The position numbers and the translations under genes were made by a program. 64,000 nucleotides of DNA from Liolophura sinensis (lineage: Eukaryota > Mollusca > Polyplacophora > Chitonida > Chitonidae), in contig NC_088295.1 in the NCBI RefSeq assembly GCF_032854445.1, forward strand, positions 62,539,249 through 62,603,248, given 5' to 3'. Shown here in pieces: positions 1 to 11,160 of this stretch. The notes under the pieces were generated by a model. The model was not told where the DNA came from, ran no database searches, and saw only the letters and a list, made by a program, of their open reading frames with translations. How positions within the stretch are numbered: position 1 is the first letter of the stretch; every line of letters begins with the position of its first letter.

Positions 1-600
1 GATTCCTAAGCTGGGGCGATCTTGGGTCTTGAGTTGTGATTTGAAATATGTTAAAGGGCCATTGATATGATTATCTCTTGTAAAATGTTGCAAAAAAAGA
101 CTTTGATTACACAGTGCGTTGGACAAGATTAAGAATGATTGGTTGTGACCTCCAACTGAAACAGAATCTGGCCCTTCCAATATACCCTGATTAGGGGATT
201 ACAACTATTGGCTCCGTTGATTTGATATTCACGTTACTGGTGTGAAGGATCGTGGCATGATATATGAACAAAGCAGCGCAAATGACTAAGTAGGGACACA
301 GATAACCCTCTTAAAAAAGGTTCCTTTGCGTAGTATGGACATCAGGAAATCCTACAGTAACAGAATCCTCTGTTAAGAAACCATCTGCCTCATAATTAAG
401 AAACATGGTGCCCCCCCCTCCCCCCCCCCCCCATATACATGTAGGAAAACAAAGCCAACCTTTCGGAGGTCTCTTACAGATGTCACTGATTTAGGATAAA
501 TACCACATTCACAAAACCGGGAAATCAAACTGGCGCCGACTGAGAAACAACACTGTAAAAATAAATAGTTTATTTTTACAGTGAAGCTGTATTGCGTTAC
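1..600. other. Intergenic, no gene recognised
   Basis: Apart from a C homopolymer tract at about 411-432, nothing was recognised. Confidence 0.5.
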
Positions 601-654
601 AGGTTATCTCTTGTTGATCAACAGCTCTCTTCTGACAGTAAATTTACAGTTCGA

Positions 655-768
655 CTTGGGGCGGGTGGGCATCATGAGCTGGACTTCATGAGCGACTGCA
701 TTGTTGAAAGACTCCTGGGTCACTGCGCCGCGCTGGCACGCAAACCACCTTGGCCACAGAGAATGGCA
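655..768 (-). mobile_element. SINE-A head fragment
   Basis: Contains catgagctggactt, actcctgggtcactgcg and ccttggccacagag, the complement of the tRNA-like head region; the 3' half is missing. Confidence 0.65.
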
Positions 769-1082
769 GAACACGAAGATAGCTGGCAAATGTTTTCAAG
801 ATATAAACTAGCTCTAAATGAGGATTTCTGCTCTGGAACTGAAACCATCAGAATGCAACAACAAAGAGATACAAAAAGGATTTAAGGGTTAATTTTTTTT
901 AATATTTATACCACTACAGTTTTTCCTTTTTTAACGTTGGTTTTTACATGTCCGGTTCATTGTGCATTTAGGATTGTGCAATCCGTCCGATTCCCAACTG
1001 TTTTTCTTTTTTCTTTTTACAAGCATGTATGTATACAAGGTCATAAATTGTATGATTTTTCCATAACAACAGTCATTTACAT

Positions 1083-1155
1083 TTCAGTATATATTTATTT
1101 ATTTCATGGGTCTTTTATGCCGCACTCAAGAATAGTTTACTTATCCGGGTCATTG
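1083..1155 (-). mobile_element. SINE-A tail fragment
   Basis: tttatttatttcatgggtc, then atgccgcactcaagaatag, matches the complement of the common SINE 3' tail only. Confidence 0.5.
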
Positions 1156-1499
1156 TTTCAATATATATAACGGTTTCATATACAAACACATGTAGGAAGC
1201 TCGTTTGTCCGGAAGGCATGTAAAAGACATTATAAACATGCATATACTGTGTAGTGCAGTACTACTACTACTACATTACAATACATGCACGTCTCACATA
1301 TATGGTGGTCCATTGTTGCCAGTCACGACTTAGACAAAGAAAGGCAGCGTATTCCAACAGAACAGAAGTTATCGTCACCTGTACTCAGTATAACGTCGTT
1401 TTTTTTCTAATTTTTTTTTTTTTTTTGGTTTGTTTTGTTTTTGTTTTTTTTTTGTTTTCTTTTTTTTTCGTTTTTTCATTTATTTGAGTGGTGTTCTTT

Positions 1500-1660
1500 G
1501 ATTTATTTATTTATTTGATTGGTATTTTACGTCCAACTCAAGAATATTTCACTTGAGAGGAAACCGGGCAGAACACCGGGGAAGCCCATGGTGACCTACA
1601 ACCCACTGGAAGACCTTCTCACGTATGCACGAACAGGAAGCTATCATGAGCTGAACAGTG
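1500..1660 (-). mobile_element. SINE-A fragment
   Basis: Reverse fragment covering the tail and body (tttatttgattggtatttt, then gaggaaaccgggcag), ending near catgagctg; head absent. Confidence 0.7.
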
Positions 1661-2699
1661 TAACATCAAGTGCGTCGAGTAACACTCGGTTAGTATTACA
1701 ATTCACCTCGAGGGAAAACATAAAAATGTAAAGGGTCATTTTTTAATTACTGAATATTTCTGAATCAATTATTAAGTTAACCGTTAATTCAGTTATAAAT
1801 GGAGATGCACTGAATTTATTGCAAGCCATTCTTTAATTCGCAAACGTTACTAAGGAGTCATGTATCAGTACATACCTTTGAGACTTCGTTTCCGCGGGCC
1901 TCGTCACCATAAAGCACCATCAAGAGACAGTTAACTCATTTCCCCCGTTGTCCACGCGGAACAGTCGACGTGCAATTTAGAAACCTTACTAGTATTTCTT
2001 TTCATAGTCATATTTCTGAGCACGTTTCTCGACTGTCATCTGTTATTTAGCCACCATATGGTCTTCCCTCTGTGGCTACTACAGTTGTGACGCAGATTTC
2101 AACCCAGAACCAATAATTAATTCCGTCTCCAATACCCTGAAGCAGGAGAATTCCATTAAGGAACCTTTAAACTATTTTGCTTCACAACACAAACCAACGT
2201 ATGGGCGAATTCACAGGATTAAGACACCGTTTATAAGGGCGTTTCCGCAGTGATTCATAGAAGATTATATTAATTGCGAAGTGGAAACGACCGACGTGGT
2301 CTTCATACTGCCAGTTTTACACGGTCATTGATTTAACACAAAAAGGCACATTGGTGCAAGGCCTACAACAATATTCATGCGTGTATGCTACAAAATCAGG
2401 TTTTGTTTAATCTTACTGTATAAATCCGACTTCATATCACGTGGTTATCTGTGAATAATAAGAACGAGAAAGTCACAATTAACACGCATCAAATATGCCT
2501 GGTGGATTGATAGCACGCCAAACCCGGCCAACCGCGCCATCTTCCATTCGAGTCGGCAGCATCCGACATCTTGCGGAAAAAGACGAACCCGTGGAAGGTT
2601 TACACCATTAACAAGGTAACTGACAAATTGTTTGGGAGCCTAAGCATTAATTTGCGTCTTAACAATGAACAGAAAAGGCTTATTTTCTTATTTGAGGGG
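1661..2699. other. Intergenic, no gene recognised
   Basis: Mostly plain sequence. Near 2520-2580 there is a GC-richer stretch with a minus-strand ATG (2573 region, MSDAADSNG) that could be a promoter or first exon; the evidence is too thin to annotate it. Confidence 0.4.
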
Positions 2700-2790
2700 T
2701 TTTTTTTGGTTTTTTTTTTTTTTTTTTTTTTTGTAACGCCGTACTCTAGAATATTTCACTTATACGACAGCAGCCAGCATTAGGGTGGGA
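2700..2790 (-). mobile_element. SINE-A tail fragment
   Basis: A long T run (complement of poly-A) is followed by acgccgtactctagaatatt and cagccagcattagggtggg, the 3' quarter of SINE-A. Confidence 0.7.
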
Positions 2791-4059
2791 GATACCAGAA
2801 GAACTATAAGCAGCTATTGCAAAAGAAAAAGACCATGATAATTATGGGACGAGCAGACGAGTCCATTCTAATAACGCGGTCAAATGATTCGAAAATGGCG
2901 GGAAACGTAGCTACTACGATGACCAAATGGATGTCTTGGTTGCAGTTGTGTTAAATGCGGCCTGATGGTCTTTATTATTCCCACATAATGAGGTAGTGTC
3001 AATGCAGAATTACTTCAAAATCACCAGAAACCTGAGCCTTTCTTCGCGTACAGCTTGATCCTTTGTGGAGAGCGCAGACGAGATGACAGGACCTGGTTCC
3101 AGGTTAGGGAACGTAGAAGTTAGGCTGGGATCATTGCCAAACGATCTCACAGATAGGAGTGTATAGGGTTTTCGTGTGCTCATTCCTATTCTAAACCAAC
3201 ACCTAAATATGCATAAATAAAAATTCATTATAGTTCCTTTACAGACAAATTCAGTTGCCCTATACCAAAGAAAACACGAGAAGACGATAAAACGCAAAAA
3301 ACAATACTATTCTCTGTGTGATGTAATGAATATATATAGAGAACTATCGTGTACAGTGAATACCACCTAGATAATCACCAGAGACTCTCTTAAGGTTACA
3401 AATGCTGTCTAGAGTCATCCCACTAAAGCCTGTGACGCCATATTATTTCCAAGGCTTATTATCAATGTGTATAGGCTATAGCTAAAAGATGGATAATAAT
3501 GTATCCTCTATAACATATAATATAATACGTAAAATGTTGTGTCACCTACAGACACTGACGATGTACGAAAGGTGACCAAAAGCACTTCTAATGTGTATAG
3601 TGTGGGACAATGACAGTTCTTATGTGTAAAGTTGTTTTATTGCATGATGATATGCAACAGTTATTGGATCTAGACATTTTTTGCTCTCTGAACTTTAGCT
3701 CTTGCCTACATTTGAACGACCACATGTTTAAGCCAGAGCACAACACATTTTTTTTTATCTAGATCACCTGATGGGGGGCCTGAATTAGTACGCCTTGTTA
3801 AGATTTAAACTCTGATTATCAACTTTAGATAAAATCAGCACAAACAAAATGTGCCACGACACAAAATGTACAGTCATTCTTCTACGTACTTGAAGGAGTA
3901 TGTGCTACACAACTTTTAATTACATAAATTTAACTACCCTGACGGTCGACGGCCAAATGGCGACCTGTCAATTTGGGGTACAACGACGCGGAAGCAGTTT
4001 TATATCGGTTTGCCTCGTCCTGGTACCTCAAATTGACAGGCCGTCAATTGGCCGTCCCC
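2791..4059. other. Intergenic, no gene recognised
   Basis: No coding similarity and no recognised repeat. Only short uninformative open frames are present. Confidence 0.5.
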
Positions 4060-4700
4060 AAACCTAGCCCATCAGGAGAAAGTACTAAAGTTTTACTCAG
4101 CCATTCAGGAGGTAGTACAGTAGGTTTAGTCAGCTTTTCAGAAGAAAGTAGAGTAGTTTTAACGAGCCTTTTAGGAGGAAACAGAGTAACTTTAGCCACC
4201 TTTCAGAAGAAAGTACGTAGAGTGGCTTTAGTCAGCCTTTCAGAAGAAAGTACGTAGAGTAGCTTTAGCCAGTCTTTCGGAAGAAAGCAGAGTAGCTTTA
4301 GTCAGTCTTTCGGAAGAAAGCAGAGTAGTTTGAGTCAGCCTATTAGGAGGAAGTACAGTAGTTTTATGCATTTATATGGGCAATTAGAATAAAACCCTGA
4401 CTGAGGTAAGTTGACAAGAGACCGTATTTCAAAGGTTACATGTGAGCACACTGTCGTCGCTGCTCTGGTTTTACTCTCTATGCTGTACGTCTTTAATTAT
4501 ATTTCAAGAGAAAACACAGTGTTAACCGCAGTGTCTTTCAGGAAAAAAGTACAAATGTTTTACTTTGCCTTTCATTAGCAAGTACAACAATTTTATAGGG
4601 TCGTTCAGGAGAAATTACAACAGTTTTAGAGTCTTTTTGAAGAAAATACAACAATTTCAGTCAGCCTTTCTAGGAAAATAATAGTTTCAAGCCTTTTTAT
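4060..4700. repeat. 33-bp tandem repeat, decaying to the right
   Basis: Units of the form gaagaaagtagagtagcttt followed by agtcagccttt recur about nine times at 4070-4370, two with a 4-bp cgta insertion. More diverged units continue to about 4690 after a 180-bp gap. 33 bp is a whole number of codons, so one frame stays open, but nothing else suggests coding. Confidence 0.85.
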
Positions 4701-5879
4701 ATTTCCGTTAGTACCTGGTTTGAGGGGGTGGGGGGAAATGCTGGTGATGTGTGCTCCGAGGCCTGGCCCCTTTGCATTGTTCTCAAGTCATTGTTTATTA
4801 AATGCGATGACAACATCGTATTTAGAGTAATTCAAAATCAGTGACGTAAACTTTTATTTACCCACTACAGCTTTACTTGCTTCAGCTGCTGTTTACGCCA
4901 TGTTGCCAGGAAAGTGTAGGCCTAAGTTGCTTGTATTTAAGCATTTATATGTCAACAGAACAAAACCCTACCGGAGATTTGCCACTGTCGTCGCTGCTCT
5001 GATCTATGTTGTAGTATTTTTTATAAATGGTTTTGACGTAAATAACAGTCAATAAAATTTTACACATTTGGTGGTTGGTTAGGCCATGATATTTACTTCC
5101 ATGATCCTACATAAGACCAAGAAAACCGAATATGATATCAAAGGTATCAAATCTTAGTTAAGTGATCAAAAAAGTTGGATAAATTGCCAATGCAGACAAA
5201 CATTTTGACAGGAGTTTAAAAAAGTTAAAACCGCATGTACCAGTATTAACCCAAAGTCCACACGAATTTCTTGCTGTTCTGGGCGTCAGTATGCCGGTTT
5301 GTCTCAACATCTAACATATCCAAAGACCTGTCATTATTTGATTCTAACTCACCGACGCCTCGCCCAATATGAGGATTACAGACACCATGTAGTTTCGTAT
5401 CCTATCACTGAGTAACAATGTAACTAATAATTTATCGGAATGGGGGACTCGTAAAACTCCTTCTCGCCTGTATAAAGTCTGTCCATGTGTACTTTCCTTT
5501 GTGACGTTACAATAATTGGTATACGGGTGCTCATAAAACAAATATGAAGTACACACGCTATGCAACGTGACAGATGAAAAACATACGTTCTACTGTCAAT
5601 TAGACTTTGTGTAGCTCGTCCTTGAGTCTCCCATCGTGACGTACATGGTTGTAGTTTTACTCAACATCTTACATATACATACCCTGCGGAGATCAATCTG
5701 GCATTTCACTTGTCGAAATGGGTCAACTACATCTCTATTTAAATTGACTTCAAGCCCATTCACCACTTTGACCCGTCAAACAGGTGTGGCCCTATCCGCA
5801 GTATTTAGTGACCAGGTCTTCCCTGGCACTCCTTACCTTCAGGTGTACACGAGGGCACCCATACAGTACAAGTTCTGTT
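4701..5879. other. Intergenic; contains a short duplicated segment
   Basis: 4930-5010 (catttatatgtcaacagaac, actgtcgtcgctgctctgat) echoes 4367-4470 just left of it. Otherwise nothing was recognised. Confidence 0.5.
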
Positions 5880-6060
5880 AAAAGACTCGAAGCCACTTCA
5901 ACGACAGGACGTCTTCGTCATGCTCAACGCTGGCATAACCCTTGGAGCTGTCGCCAGAGCCCTAAACGTTAATGTGTCAACGATACCTTAGAAGACGCCT
6001 TGAAGAATTCGGCACGACAGGCAAGCTCGATACTGAACTGTGGGATTTCCCCAACTGACC
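5880..6060 (+). pseudogene. Relic of a Tc1-like transposase N-terminal helix-turn-helix
   Basis: One frame reads KPLQRQDVFVMLNAGITLGA then VARALNVNVSTI, stops, and continues one base shifted as LRRRLEEFGTTGKLDTEL. The pattern GxTxxxVAxxLNVxxSTI plus RRxxEFxxTGKLD fits the paired-like DNA-binding domain of Tc1-family transposases. No DDE catalytic part was seen downstream, and it contains a frameshift and stop. Confidence 0.5.
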
Positions 6061-7184
6061 CCACCCCTGTTCCCCAACATGCCTCAGCGTCACTATCGGT
6101 TGTCCTTTTCCATCAATGGTTAAAATGTATTGCTAAAAGTCCATTCTATGCCCTCCTGAATAACGGTATTGAAAGGAATTTGATAACGCAGTTAATTTTA
6201 TCAAAATATTGGATGTTGCGTATTTTTGTTCAGTTTACTTTCTTAATTCTTTACAGGGTTGCGTTATACGTCGTTTTTGAAATTGGCCTTGCAATTATTG
6301 GCCTGGAACGTCCTTATTGGTTGACGGGCGCTATACGAATGTTTCGACGTATAGATCCAGATCATTTCTATTTCACGATGGCGATCAAGTTCATTTTTGG
6401 ATACACACATTCAGTATGAAATCACCACTTATCGTCTCCTAAACTTCTGAATGAGATTGAAACAGATACAATGGAAAATGGATTTCAGGTGGTATCTAAA
6501 ACAGCGCGAATGAATAATGAACCGTTTTATGGACAAAAGATTGATGATGTCACCATCAGGTATTTGATCACAAATTTAATGATCTCCTTAACATTGGATC
6601 CCTTGCAACACACAACTGCTGAGTTGCCGAGTTGCAATCATCGCAGTACTGGATGAAAACCTGGAACAGGCTAAATTATTGAACAAAAAACTTATTAAAA
6701 ACAATAGCATATTGATAACCGATTTTAACTGAAAAAAAAAAATCCTTTCATAAAAATGAGTCTTTTTGACGCTTTTACACAGGCCCAAATAAAAATATAA
6801 TTCTTCTTCAAATAAGCTTGATCTGTAATATATCTGTATGATCAGTCCATCTAATCTATCTTGCCACTGAAGTTTTTCAGACGCTGATCCAGGTTTGGAG
6901 GTCACATCTAATTTCCGTTTGTTCGACATGCATGTAACCTGGACAGGTCGACAATGTGATTGATGACTCACAGGTGCTTTGAAGCAGGCCATCACTAACT
7001 TCAACATGCTGATTATCCCAAACACATCACGGCATATTGATCAAGTCTTGAAAAAGAAAATGGTTTATCCGTTCAAGAGTATTCAAAGTTAACCAGAGTA
7101 TTAACTTTCTTTATATTAAAGACGACAAAAAGAACAACATAAATATGATGCCACAATCAGACTGTAAAGCGTGAAAGCTTATTT
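6061..7184. other. Intergenic, no gene recognised
   Basis: A 139-codon plus-strand frame (6000-6419) overlaps the Tc1-like relic and shows no recognisable domain. I treat it as non-genic. Confidence 0.45.
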
Positions 7185-7393
7185 GCCAATGCTGTCTTTA
7201 ATGTTTTGTAGTTATTTTTTCTTTCAGGAGAAAAGGGTATTTGAAAACATTTTGTATGGTGGTTACTTGGAATATATTGGCGTTGCACAATGATGTTCTC
7301 AAATTAGGATGTGATGACCAATAAATTTATTTGAATGAAAATTTGTTGTTTATATCCAAACACATGCATTTAATGTGAATATTTATGATTATA

Positions 7394-7470
<77 letters not shown>

Positions 7471-7690
7471 TCATATATGCTAGCTGATCATATATGCTAA
7501 CACATTTGCTGCAAAGACCAAATTCTAGAGCAGATTTATTGTCATGTATCACAACCTCATTTATAACATTGTTAAGTAGAGACAATATGTGCCAAGAGGT
7601 GGTCCCAAATACCATAGAAAATTGTTTTCAGGAATCTGTTTCTCTTTAAAGTAAAATGGAAAAAAATATTGAAGGCCACATTTACACCAA
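7185..7690. repeat. Fold-back (palindromic) element with a (TA)n core
   Basis: The left arm (from gagaaaagggtatttgaaaa, 7230 region) and the complement of the right arm (gagaaacagattcctgaaaa, up to about 7670) are diverged inverted copies. Both proceed through a gtggt/accacc step, an AATAAAT motif and a gtgatgacc/gtgatacat step. The core at 7394-7468 is an almost pure TA run. A related element lies at 36950-37515. Confidence 0.6.
7394..7468. repeat. (TA)n microsatellite
   Basis: About 37 TA dinucleotides in near-perfect array, centred in the fold-back element. Confidence 0.95.
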
Positions 7691-8101
7691 ACCTCCGCAC
7701 ACTTTCTTCTCAACTTTATGCAGTGTGTTTTTGCAAGCTTTTCGTACGATGGAGGTGGTATTGCGACATCAGCCATCTCCCACGACGACCTAATTCCTAC
7801 AGGACCTGTTGTCACAGCTTCGTTCCCTAGCATACAATTCCATTAAAGCGAATCACATTCATGTGAATCTATACGGACTGATGTTAATTTTATATTGGAT
7901 TGGTGTTTGACGTCCTGCTCAAACAATTTTTCACTTATTTGATGGATGTTGGGTGCAAGGTTGGAGGAAAACTGATTGACCAAACAAACTACATTTATGT
8001 CACTGGGTTTGAAGAATATTTCACCTGTACTACATTCAAACCCTGCGGAACCAGCAGGAAACCAATGTACCTAGCAAGATCTGGATTCGAACCTGCACAT
8101 A

Positions 8102-8312
8102 ATTTATTTATTTGATTTATGTTTAACGCCGTACGCCATAATATTTTACTAATACGACAGCGGCTAGCATTATGGTGGGAGGAAACCGGGCACAGCCCAG
8201 GGAAAACCCACAACCATATGCAGGTTGCTGACAGACTTAAACTCACGGCAACCGCATTGCTGAGAGGCTCCTGGGTCATTGTGCCACGCTGGTGTGCTAA
8301 CCATCTGCCATG
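8102..8312 (-). mobile_element. SINE-A copy, head partly missing
   Basis: Reverse SINE-A with tail complement tttatttatttgatttatg and body agcattatggtgggagg. It lacks a middle segment and the last part of the tRNA-like head. Confidence 0.78.
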
Positions 8313-8409
8313 CAACATTAAATTGTTGAGGAATGAGGGTTGACAGAAATTCAGGAAAACCGTTATCATTTAATTGAAAATAAAAAAATGGGACTGAATA
8401 ATAATAATA

Positions 8410-10640
8410 AAAAAAATAGAGCCCAAGGGCTGTGAAATGGGTCTTTAGCTCTTCTATTTTCCTTTTTTTGTATCTCATGACCAGTTGTCTTCTGGTACAA
8501 TTTATTGGTCTTCTCCAGCCCAAAGGGCCTATCAATTATTCTATCTGTAATGGAGGACCGCGTCCCACCTCACTACATGACTTTAAAGAGAATGCATTGC
8601 ACCAGAACGTATACACTGTTAGATTGCAGACATTTTCCCGGTTTTTTTTTTACAACTAAATCGTTACCATATCTATTTGTTTGATTACTGTGAGGATTAT
8701 ATCCAAATGTTCATCAATATAGCAAACGTAAATAACAGCTCATTCCACAATTTAAGAGATAACTTCTTCAACGGATCATGAAAAACTTTGTATAAGAAGT
8801 TTGTTGAGATTCACGGAATTTGGAAGATCAACTATTGGGCAGCAGAATAAGAACTCAAGCAGTGCTACAGATAATTTTCAGAGATAGTGTGGTACTCCCT
8901 ACCTTTTCAAGAGAGGGAATACTTGGGTAAGACTGCCGCAGTACACATTCTTTGAAAACACTCAACACTTCACTACTTTGCGTCCCCAGCAACACTCCTG
9001 GAAGTGTGAAGTTGATTGAGTGAACAGGGGTTGAGAAAATCGAAAGACATACATAAGCATACATGTATAGGCCTACAAAGACCTACCGGTACAGAGATTC
9101 TTGTAGCTACATAAAGGACAAGTATATGTATATTCATGCCCATTGCCCTGAATTACTACGTCATAATATTCCAGTATAAATTAATTATTTCAGCTCTTCC
9201 TCACCAGGAATGAATCGGAATGATGCTCACAAACCTAAATTTATTTATTACCTCAGTCTACAGGCCTATTGGGTTCATTCCAATAACTCACTCACTCACA
9301 ACTTTACCTTTTCATTTTGTTTTGATCGCAGCGGTAGCAGTATTATTTCATTCCATGGTAATTTTCTTTACCTGTCGAAACATTTGTGTATAGACGACCA
9401 ACTGCCGTTTTGGGATCAAAACAGGATACGCTTGTTATGCTAAATCCAAATGTAGGCCTACATCAGACAAAAATTTATTATTATTGCTTTATTTATTGGT
9501 AGTATATGGTATAAATCTAAAGGGTTTCCGAACACTAGCTGTTCTCGTAATCGTTGTATTTCATTGCATTAGATTCTCTCCTCAGAAATCACCGATACAT
9601 GTACACGTTGGAAATAGATCCTCGATGTCACTTTAACATAGCACAAATAACTGACGATTGGTGTAGAATTAAAACCATACACTGGGGGCGATACCAGGAT
9701 GATTTAGTGCATTACTGTAGCAGACCCAGCTGTATAGTAACCCAAATGACCCTTTTTTTCGCCCTTGTTACATCTTCTTCAATGCAAACACTAGAGAATG
9801 TCACAAATACAAATATCACAGTAGTCATTCGCCACAACAGCGGGTAGTGGTACATCAGTCTTTGCTGTAACCTTCATTTTCTGAAAACTAACTGGTCGTG
9901 GAGAGAGTTACGCAGGTAAACTACTCTTGAGATCATCTCTTGATTTTGACAGAACTGTTTGCTTTAAATCTCGCAGGTACGCTGTAGTTTTCAGGAATTC
10001 TGACGTACACATTAATCGCCATGCGTATTCAGTATGCTCTGTTTTAATTTTAGAAACGCATCATCTAATTTTTAAGCGCATTTACGCTGGCACGCTCCTT
10101 ATATGTAGGACTGGGGTCAAGGTCAAATGACATACCCACCATCTGATAACTTCCACATTCTTTACTTTCACCATTTTGGTGACTAACAAAGCGCTCGATT
10201 GTCGTAAGGTAGGCCTAAATCCTATTAGGAGCTGTTAAATACATGGACGTAGGCTACCTGACATGGTGTAAATCTTCTCGCTTTATACCCTATCACTGGC
10301 AATCAAGGTACCGACTGATATATGACATTTACCGTCACCATCCTCAAAATAGCGGACAGGCTTTCGCGACATGACACTAAATGAATAATAAATGAAAGCA
10401 CGAATCCAAACATAATTACAATTTCATTCATTCAATGCAAAATCATAACATATAGACCCAAACAAAACAATGAAGAAAACTTCAGGAAAGAAAGCTAATA
10501 TTTGATCATAAGACACGGTCTATTTCGTTAAGCGCACGGACACGTCGTACTTGGGTTAAACTATTTCCGGAAATTTCTTAACATTTTATCATGCCCCTAT
10601 AATGGGCCTCTGGCGATTCTCACCAATAGACCCATAAAAA
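8410..10640 (+). repeat. Dispersed repeat family R1, copy 1 (about 2.2 kb)
   Basis: Begins cccaagggctgtgaaat and ends ggcctctggcgattctcacc, then caatagacccataaaaa. Copies 2 (33810-35295) and 3 (18285-19226) share both ends. There are no long coding frames. The right end in reverse complement (atgggtctattggt) resembles the left end (aatgggtctttagct), compatible with short terminal inverted repeats of a non-autonomous DNA transposon; that classification is inferred. Confidence 0.65.
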
Positions 10641-11160
10641 ACCAATAAAACAAAACAACAAACACAGGAAAATGCCAAAATAGCATGACAAATATTCACT
10701 TTACATTTATGTGGTCACAAAATTTATAAACTATAGTATAACTGCAAAAGAAAACCATTTGTTGCCGAATGGTAGTCAACAATACACGCATCATGAACAG
10801 GATGAGAAAGCTACATGTACTTTTGATGTTTATTAAGACAAGATAAACATTTTCCTCAAAACTGGCTGCATTCCATGTATCTGTTAATTAAAGGAAAGCC
10901 TGGCAACCAGGTGAGTCTCCCTCTCTGATTTCATCAGTAATAGTCAGCACTTCCCTTCATATGACAGTCTTGTTAATAAAACTCAAGTCTTTTCAAAAAA
11001 AAAAAAAAAATCCAGCTTTGATGTGTGAAACATGAAAACAGCTTCCAGAACATGGTCCAGTATTATTTTTGAAAATACTACGTGAAGAACAAATAGCACA
11101 TCCTGGTCTTATCTTTTCTCATACAATATCCTGTCAAGATCAGATCAAAGCAGTTGGGTT
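10641..11160 (-). other. Probable 3' UTR and downstream region of PSMD13
   Basis: This stretch follows the PSMD13 stop codon. A TTTATT (AATAAA on the minus strand) at 10829-10834 is a possible poly-A signal, about 330 nt past the stop. The cleavage site is unverified. Confidence 0.35.

Noticed and set aside
2515-2580. Minus-strand ATG with MSDAADSNG in a GC-rich patch
   Set aside because: No convincing donor and no following exon; noted only as a possible promoter or first exon.
3973-4257. 94-codon frame with serine-rich 11-residue periodicity
   Set aside because: Arises from the 33-bp tandem repeat; 4-bp insertions in later units break it.
6001-6020. gaattcggcacgac, similar to a cDNA-cloning adaptor
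   Set aside because: It sits in frame within the Tc1-like relic (EEFGTTGK), so it is explained as genuine genomic sequence.
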